Of a stretch of DNA of 64,000 nucleotides, positions 59,278-64,000 are shown one piece after another. The notes under the pieces are model-generated. The model was not told the DNA's origin. It saw only the letters and a program-made list of their open reading frames with translations, and did no database searches. Positions within the stretch are counted from its first letter, which is position 1; each line of letters starts with the position of its first letter. The translations under genes and the position numbers were made by a program. The DNA comes from RHKX01 sp963839535 (GTDB lineage Bacteria > Actinomycetota > Thermoleophilia > Solirubrobacterales > 70-9). Location: positions 1 through 64,000 of the forward strand of contig CAWIVF010000005.1 of NCBI GenBank assembly GCA_963839535.1, in the 5' to 3' direction.

Positions 59278-62200
59278 CGGCCGGCTCCGTTCGGGCAGCG
59301 GACGTCGGAAAGGGTCGAAACGTCGGCCCGGTTCAGCTTGCGGTCGAAGAGCCTGGCCTCCCAGGTCCGGGTGCCGCAGCCCTCCGACTCGACGGTCAGG
59401 CTCGGCGCCGCCAGCTCCAGGCGGATGCCGGCGGACTCGATCGGGGAGGTCCTCGACGCTGATCAGCTGCTTCGCGCCGTCCATCCGGACGGTGGGCTCG
59501 CTCGCCTTGCGACCGGCCTGGCGCCCTCGCCGCGGAGCTCGTACGAGCGCCGCTCGGAGAAGCCGAAGAGCTCGAGCCTGCCGACTTCGCGTCGCGCGTC
59601 CCCGTCGAAGCGGAGGCGCAGCTGCGGCGGGAGGGCGAAGCGGACTTGGTCAGGGCGGACCCGGCGCCGTTCGCCTTGAGGACGACCTTGCCGAACCCCT
59701 GGGGCTGCGCTCCCTGCCGGCCGGCAGGGCGGTGGCGCGGGCACGCATGAAGGGCTCGCCGCAGCGCGGGAGGTCACGTCTCGAAGTAACAGGACTTCTT
59801 CGGCTTCGAGGGCCGGTCGGGAAGGGGCTCGTCGCTCAGGTCGACCGTCCACGTCCGGGTCGCCGGCGAGGGGTCGGCGTTGCCGAGCGGGTCGACGGCA
59901 CGGACCGCGAAGTCGTGATCGCCCTGGCCGAGCCCCGAGTAGGTCTGCGGCGAGGTGCACCCGTCGTAGGTGCCCTGGTCGAGCGAGCACTCGAAGGTCG
60001 CGTTCGGGTCGTCGGCTTGGAACTCGAACGTCGCCTCCTGGCTGCGCTCGACGGAGGCCGGGCCGGTGACGATCGAGGTCTGGGGAGCCTGGGTGTCGAC
60101 CCTGAAGCTGCGCACCGGCGGGGCCGGGTCCTGGTTGCCCGCTCCGTCGACGGAGCGCACCGAGAAGGTGTGATCGCCGTCCGCCAGCCCCTGGTAGGTC
60201 TGACTGCTCGACGACTGACAGGGCACGAAGGCGGACTCGTCGATGCTGCACCGGAAGGCGGCAGCATCCGGATCGGGCGAGTCGAAGCCGAACGTCGCGG
60301 AGGCGCTCGAGATCGTGGTCCCCTCCGTCGGCCCGCTGGAGATCTCGGTCCCCGGGGCCGTCTGGTCGACGTTGAAGGAGCGCGTCGCCGGGTCCGACTC
60401 GACGTTCTGGACGAGATCGGTGGCGCGGACGGCCAGCTCGTGGTCGCCCTCGCTGAGCGCCGCCGGCGTCAGGGGCGAGGAGCACGGCTCCCAGTTGCCG
60501 GCGTCGAAGCGGCACTCGAAGGTCGAGTCGAGCTCGTCCGCGGAGAACTCGAACGTGGGCGTGTCGTCGTTGGTCAGCGCACCCGGGCCCGAGCTGATCT
60601 GGCTGTCAGGGGCGGTGAGATCGACGCGGAAACGCACGGTCGCGGGCGTCGGATCGATGATCGAGGCTGCGTCGATCGCGCGGGCGCGGAACGTGTGCGG
60701 GCCCTCGTCGAGGTTGCTGTATTCGGCCGGCGAGGTGCACGGGTCGTAGGCCGACCCGTCGAAGGAGCACTCGAAGGTGGCGGCCGGGTCGGGTGAGGAG
60801 AACGCGATCGTGGCGGCGTCGGTGCCGATCCGCGCGGCCGGCGCGGAGTCGATGAGCGTGTTGGAGCCGATCGCGTCGATCGCCCACGTGCGCGAGTCGG
60901 TCGCCTGCTTGCCGTAGGCGTCGGTCGCCCTGACCGTGAACTCGTGGTCCCCGTCGTCGAGGTCCGTGTAGGTGATCGGCGAGCCGCAGGGCCTGAAGTC
61001 GCCGTCGTCGAGCTTGCACTCGGTGGTCGGGGCGACGGTCGCGCCGGCCTCGCTGGTGGCGAAGGCGAACGTGACGTCGGTCGCGTCGGTCTCCGCCGGC
61101 GGCTCCTGGGTGATGTTCACGATCGGGTTCGCATCGACGCGTGAACGTGGCCGAGGCCGGGCTCTGGTCGGTGTTGCCGGCGGCGAGCGCCCGGACCCTG
61201 AAGGTGTGCGAGCCGTCGTCGAGGTCGGTGTAGCTGCGCGGCGTGTCGCACGAGGCGAAGGTGCTGCCGTCCAGCGAGCACTGGAAGGTGGCTCCGGTCG
61301 CCAGCGAGCTGAAGTCGAAGCTGGCCGCGCGGGTGGCGATGGTCCCCGAGGGGGCCGAGTCGATCGTCGTGCTCGGGTCGATCCGGATGGTGACGGTGGC
61401 GGGGTCCGTGCCGCCGAATCCGTCGCTGACCTGGACGACGAACGAGTCGGTGCCGGCGTAGCCCGGGTCCGAGGTGTAGGTCCGGTTCCTGCCGCTTCCG
61501 CTGAGCGAGCCATGGGACGGCGGGGTCGTGATCGAGTAGCTCAGGGTGTCGCCGTCGACGTCGCTGCCCCCGAGGTCGATCGGCAGCGCGGCCTCGGTCT
61601 CGGTGGCCAGGGACTGGTTGTTGACGACCGGCGGCGTGTCGACGAGGAACGTCGTCGTGTCGGTCTTGGTGCGGCGGATGTTGTCGGCGCCGCCGAGCGC
61701 CCCGTTGTCGCCGACGCGCGCCCGGACGGTGTGCAGGCCGGGCGACATCCCGGTCGTGTTGATCGTGCGGGTCTTCTGCGCGGCGGTGAGGCCGGTGGCG
61801 TGGTCACCCAGGCTCGTCTCCTCGTACCCGTTCACCCCGTTGCCGGTGTTCTCGTCGAGGTCCCACTCGATCGCCTCGGCCACGCCGCCGTGCGAGGAGT
61901 CCGAGGGGTCGGAGACGGTCGCGCTGATCGTGGTGTTGCCGTTGATCTGCGGACGAGTCGCCGAGAGGTCGATCGTCGGGCTGGCGGAGGCCGGCGAGTT
62001 GACGTCGACCGCCACCCAGGTAGAACCAGTAGCCCGAGTTCATGTTCGAGTCGCCGTCGCAGTCGTCGTTGAGCAGCTCCGCCTCGACGACCCAGCGGCC
62101 GCGGTTGGGGAAGTTGACGGTGAGCGTCTTGTCGTCGTTGTCGCCGTTGTTCGGGACAGGAGGTCTGGGGGGTCGTGGTGGCCCCGTCGCTGAGCCGCCG

Positions 62201-62873
62201 AGCGCGCCAGCGGATCCCCGTCGAAGTCGTCGTCGTCGGCGTTGATACCCGAGTCGGGGTCGTCGCCCCGATAGGTGAACGTGACGCTCTGGCCGGTCTC
62301 GATCGAGGTCGCGCTCGAGGAGCGCTGGTAGATGTAGGGGAAGTCCTGGTCGCCGGTGCACTGGCCGGCCGCCGTGAACTTGATGTCGGAGGAGGTGGAC
62401 GGCGTCAGCGTGCCGTCATCGAGGACGGCGCGGATCCGCAGCGGCTTGACCGTCCGCCGCGTGCGCGACCGAGGATGCCGGCAGCTCATCCCGGAGCCGG
62501 ACGTCGGCATCTGGTACTGGAAGGTGACTCGCGAGTAGCCGTAGCCGCCGTTGACGTTGGGGCGCTGCGGCGTGACCGCGACGGTCGTCTCGCCGGCGGT
62601 GTTGTCGGTGCCGTCGTAGTTGTCGTCGATCCTCAGGCCGGTGACGCGGCGGGCCGCCGCATGTCTGACCAGGACGCTGACGCGGCCGACGTTGGCGCTG
62701 TTCCCCGTCTCGCCGCCGGTGGCGAACGTCTCCAGCCAGTTCGTCTGCCCGCCGGTGGAGGAGGTGTTGACGATCGTCTGCGCGCTGGCGTTCTCGGCCG
62801 CGAACGCGACGACCATCATCAAGGTTGCGGTAAGGAACGACACCAACCGGCGGGACGGTCGGAAAGTTGCCAT
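59274..62873 (-). CDS. Giant secreted Ig-repeat protein (about 6 repeats), frameshifted
   Basis: About 1200 residues; first gene of the operon. Signal peptide from ATG 62873 (MATFRPSRRLVSFLTATLMM... NASA). N-terminal domain paralogous to that of the 45110-50498 protein: TNWLETFATGGETGNSANVG, SRVTFQYQMPTSGSGMSC, FTYRGDDPDSG and NFPNRGRWVVEAELLNDDCDG. Next a cadherin-like domain (LSYSITTPPSHGSLSG, DSFVVQVSDGFGGTD), six Ig-like repeats (61380-59830) with the Cys pair, then a different C-terminal domain (SAFALPPQLRLRFDGDARREVGRLELFGFSERRSYELRGEG, then DVRCPNGAGR and stop). Breaks near 62450, 62210-62000, 61140, 59775 and others. Signal peptide and domains imply export; no enzymatic motif is visible. 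Confidence 0.7.
59830..61380 (-). repeat. Six tandem Ig-like coding repeats
   Basis: Units of about 85-90 residues in the first operon gene, same pattern as in the downstream genes (TFECxxD, then C about ten residues later, GxHTFxVRAxD, and FxVD at the end). The second unit has an inserted segment (ATVAPTTECKLD). Confidence 0.75.
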
Positions 62874-62902
62874 CACGCCGAGGCCGGGTCGTTCGCATCC
62901 AT
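62873..62902 (-). CDS. Nine-codon leader reading frame before the giant operon (possible uORF)
   Basis: ATG at 62902 with a strong Shine-Dalgarno GAGGAG 6 bases upstream encodes MDANDPASA and stops at a TGA that overlaps the operon's first ATG (TGATG). The operon gene itself has no comparable Shine-Dalgarno, so translation may reach it by coupling. Alternatively a one-base error hides an N-terminal extension of the giant protein. Confidence 0.35.
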   Translation of the reverse strand: MDANDPASA

Positions 62903-62960
62903 GCGTCACTCCTCGAGTCCTCTCTCTCACTCCAGAAACTAAGTTCCCCCTGCCGCAGGC

Positions 62961-62989
62961 ATGGTGCGGCATGCCGAGTGGCCCGTCAA
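62961..62989 (-). promoter_or_regulatory. Candidate promoter of the giant repeat-protein operon
   Basis: On the minus strand TTGACG (62984-62989) is followed after 17 bases by CACCAT (62961-62966). The -35 is good, the -10 weak. A second possible -10, TAGTTT, is at 62936-62941 without a matching -35. Confidence 0.35.
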
Positions 62990-62993
62990 CTGA

Positions 62994-63018
62994 TTAGCCG
63001 GATAGATCATCCGTCTAA
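62994..63018. promoter_or_regulatory. Operator-like inverted repeat upstream of the giant operon
   Basis: Arms TTAGCCGGAT and ATCCGTCTAA pair at 9 of 10 positions around a 5-base centre. It lies 4 bases upstream of the candidate -35 box and 36 bases after the regulator gene's stop. Without a T-run it fits an operator better than a terminator; the neighbouring ArsR-family protein is the obvious candidate to bind it, which is inference. Confidence 0.45.
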
Positions 63019-63054
63019 CCCAGCGAAATCATGCGTCCAGAGGGACGCGACGGG

Positions 63055-64000
63055 CTAAAGGTCCGGTGAGCCGTCCTCGTCGGCGACCCCATCGACGAAG
63101 TCGAGCAGCATCGCCGAGAGCGGCGCGATCCGCTCGCGGGAGAGGCTGTAGAGCCGGTAGTAGCCGTCGCGGCGGCCGTCGACGAGCCCGCTCGCGGCGA
63201 GGACCCGCAGGTGCTTGGACACGGCCGGGTCGCTGAGGCCGATCAGCGTGGCGAGCTCCTGGGTCGAGCGCGGCCGCTCCGCCACGAGCTTGAGGACCTC
63301 CAGCCGCGTCCGGTCACCGAGCGCGCGCAGGAGCGGCAGCAGGCTCTCCCCCGAGGGGTTCGGCGGCGCCTCGTAGGAGGCGAAGGCCGCCGGGTAGAGC
63401 ACGGCAACCGCCTCGGGCGTGTCGTTGACCAGGCCGAGATGGGGCCAGAGGAATCCGCTGGGGACGAACGTCACCTCGGCGCCGGGGGTGAGCGTGATGT
63501 TCTGCGCGTCCGCGCGGCGGATCTGGAACTCACGCTTGCCGGCGTCGACCGCGATCCGCGGGTGCATCGAGCCGAGAAGCGGCCAGAGCTCGCCCTTGGC
63601 GAGCGCCTTCGCCCCGTCCTGCCGAGCCTCCTCGAGCCGCGGCGAGAACTCCTCCCACCACTCGGCGAAGACGATGTTCCAATAGCGCTCGACCATCTCG
63701 AGGAACGTGTCCACGAGGACCTGGGGCCGGTCGAGCCCGAGCTTGACCAGGCGCACCGTCGGCGTCCCGTACTCGGCCGCGCGCTCGAGCAGCTGCTCCC
63801 GGATCAGCGGGTCGTCGAGGGCGCACCACGTCTCCGGCGGCGCGCCCGTCAGGTTGCGGAGGATCGAGCAGCTCTGCTCGTCGAGCGGCAGGGAGCGGAT
63901 CCGCTCCATGTCCTCGGCGAAGCCGAGCGTCGCCGAGCCGGGCGGCGGCACCAGCCCGGCCGGGATGTGGTCCATGTGCCGGAACCGGAAGTCGGCGAGG
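63055..64000 (-). CDS. ArsR-family regulator with DUF5937-like N-terminal domain, 5' end beyond window
   Basis: At least 315 residues; the frame stays open to the window edge (LADFRFRHMDHIPAGLVPPP), so the ATG at 63975 is probably internal. The first about 200 residues match the DUF5937-type ligand or dimer domain. The C-terminal winged helix reads RALGDRTRLEVLKLVAERPRSTQELATLIGLSDPAVSKHLRVLAASGLVDGRRDGYYRLYSLS, an ArsR fold without the CxC metal site of classical ArsR. It is transcribed toward the giant operon with an inverted repeat between, so it may regulate that operon. Confidence 0.85.
   Translation of the reverse strand, partial: LADFRFRHMDHIPAGLVPPPGSATLGFAEDMERIRSLPLDEQSCSILRNLTGAPPETWCALDDPLIREQLLERAAEYGTPTVRLVKLGLDRPQVLVDTFLEMVERYWNIVFAEWWEEFSPRLEEARQDGAKALAKGELWPLLGSMHPRIAVDAGKREFQIRRADAQNITLTPGAEVTFVPSGFLWPHLGLVNDTPEAVAVLYPAAFASYEAPPNPSGESLLPLLRALGDRTRLEVLKLVAERPRSTQELATLIGLSDPAVSKHLRVLAASGLVDGRRDGYYRLYSLSRERIAPLSAMLLDFVDGVADEDGSPDL

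Overview
The window is strongly GC-rich, almost fully coding bacterial DNA and most likely comes from an actinobacterium of the Thermoleophilia/Solirubrobacterales type. That is an inference from gene content: a mycothiol-type formaldehyde dehydrogenase, a HadA/HadB-like dehydratase pair, a DUF5937-type ArsR regulator, a long mreBCD-mrdA-rodA-rng-rplU-rpmA-obgE-proBA-nadD-rsfS chain, and giant secreted Ig-like/DUF11 repeat proteins. No rRNA, CRISPR array or insertion sequence was seen. Nearly all genes lie on the minus strand and are tightly packed, many with ATGA or TGATG stop/start overlaps.

Layout. 0-7 kb: a membrane protein, hrcA-dnaJ-prmA, a dehydratase pair, and an alcohol dehydrogenase joined to a metallo-beta-lactamase-fold domain. 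7-11.3 kb: PAP2 phosphatase, a small membrane-anchored protein, PlsC acyltransferase, lepA. 11.3-17.3 kb: murJ, divergent rpsT, holA, comEC, comEA. 17.4-21.7 kb: acylphosphatase, cupin, leuS and two short plus-strand genes. 21.7-23.2 kb: a small accessory patch with an antitoxin-like remnant, tRNA-Ala, a decayed PD-(D/E)XK nuclease abutting the tRNA, and a BI-1 membrane protein. 23.2-37.1 kb: the cell-shape/ribosome/proline/NAD chain. 37.4-44.4 kb: clpX, valS, folC, two small membrane/zinc proteins, ndk, maf, closed by a hairpin. 44.6-45.0 kb: a secreted plus-strand protein with a terminator. 45.1-62.9 kb: an apparent four-gene operon (about 17.8 kb) of giant exported repeat proteins: two Ig-repeat proteins with a shared unnamed N-terminal domain, a PKD/DUF11 repeat protein, and an SGNH hydrolase-PD40 propeller-Ig repeat protein. 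The window ends inside an ArsR-family regulator gene.

Sequence quality matters here. Many single-copy housekeeping genes (lepA, leuS, proB, nadD, rng, rodA, mrdA, maf, folC, comEA) carry single-base frameshifts that restore normal family lengths when corrected, so I treat them as sequencing/assembly errors rather than pseudogenes. Indel density rises sharply between about 52.5 and 59 kb. Frameshifted genes are given as single features spanning all their pieces.

The most promising object is the giant secreted-protein operon with its upstream inverted repeat and nine-codon leader reading frame. Secondary points are the dehydrogenase-MBL join, the tRNA-associated nuclease, a recurrent TANNNT hexamer 6-13 bases before start codons that suggests leaderless transcripts, and several genes whose best start is a rare codon.
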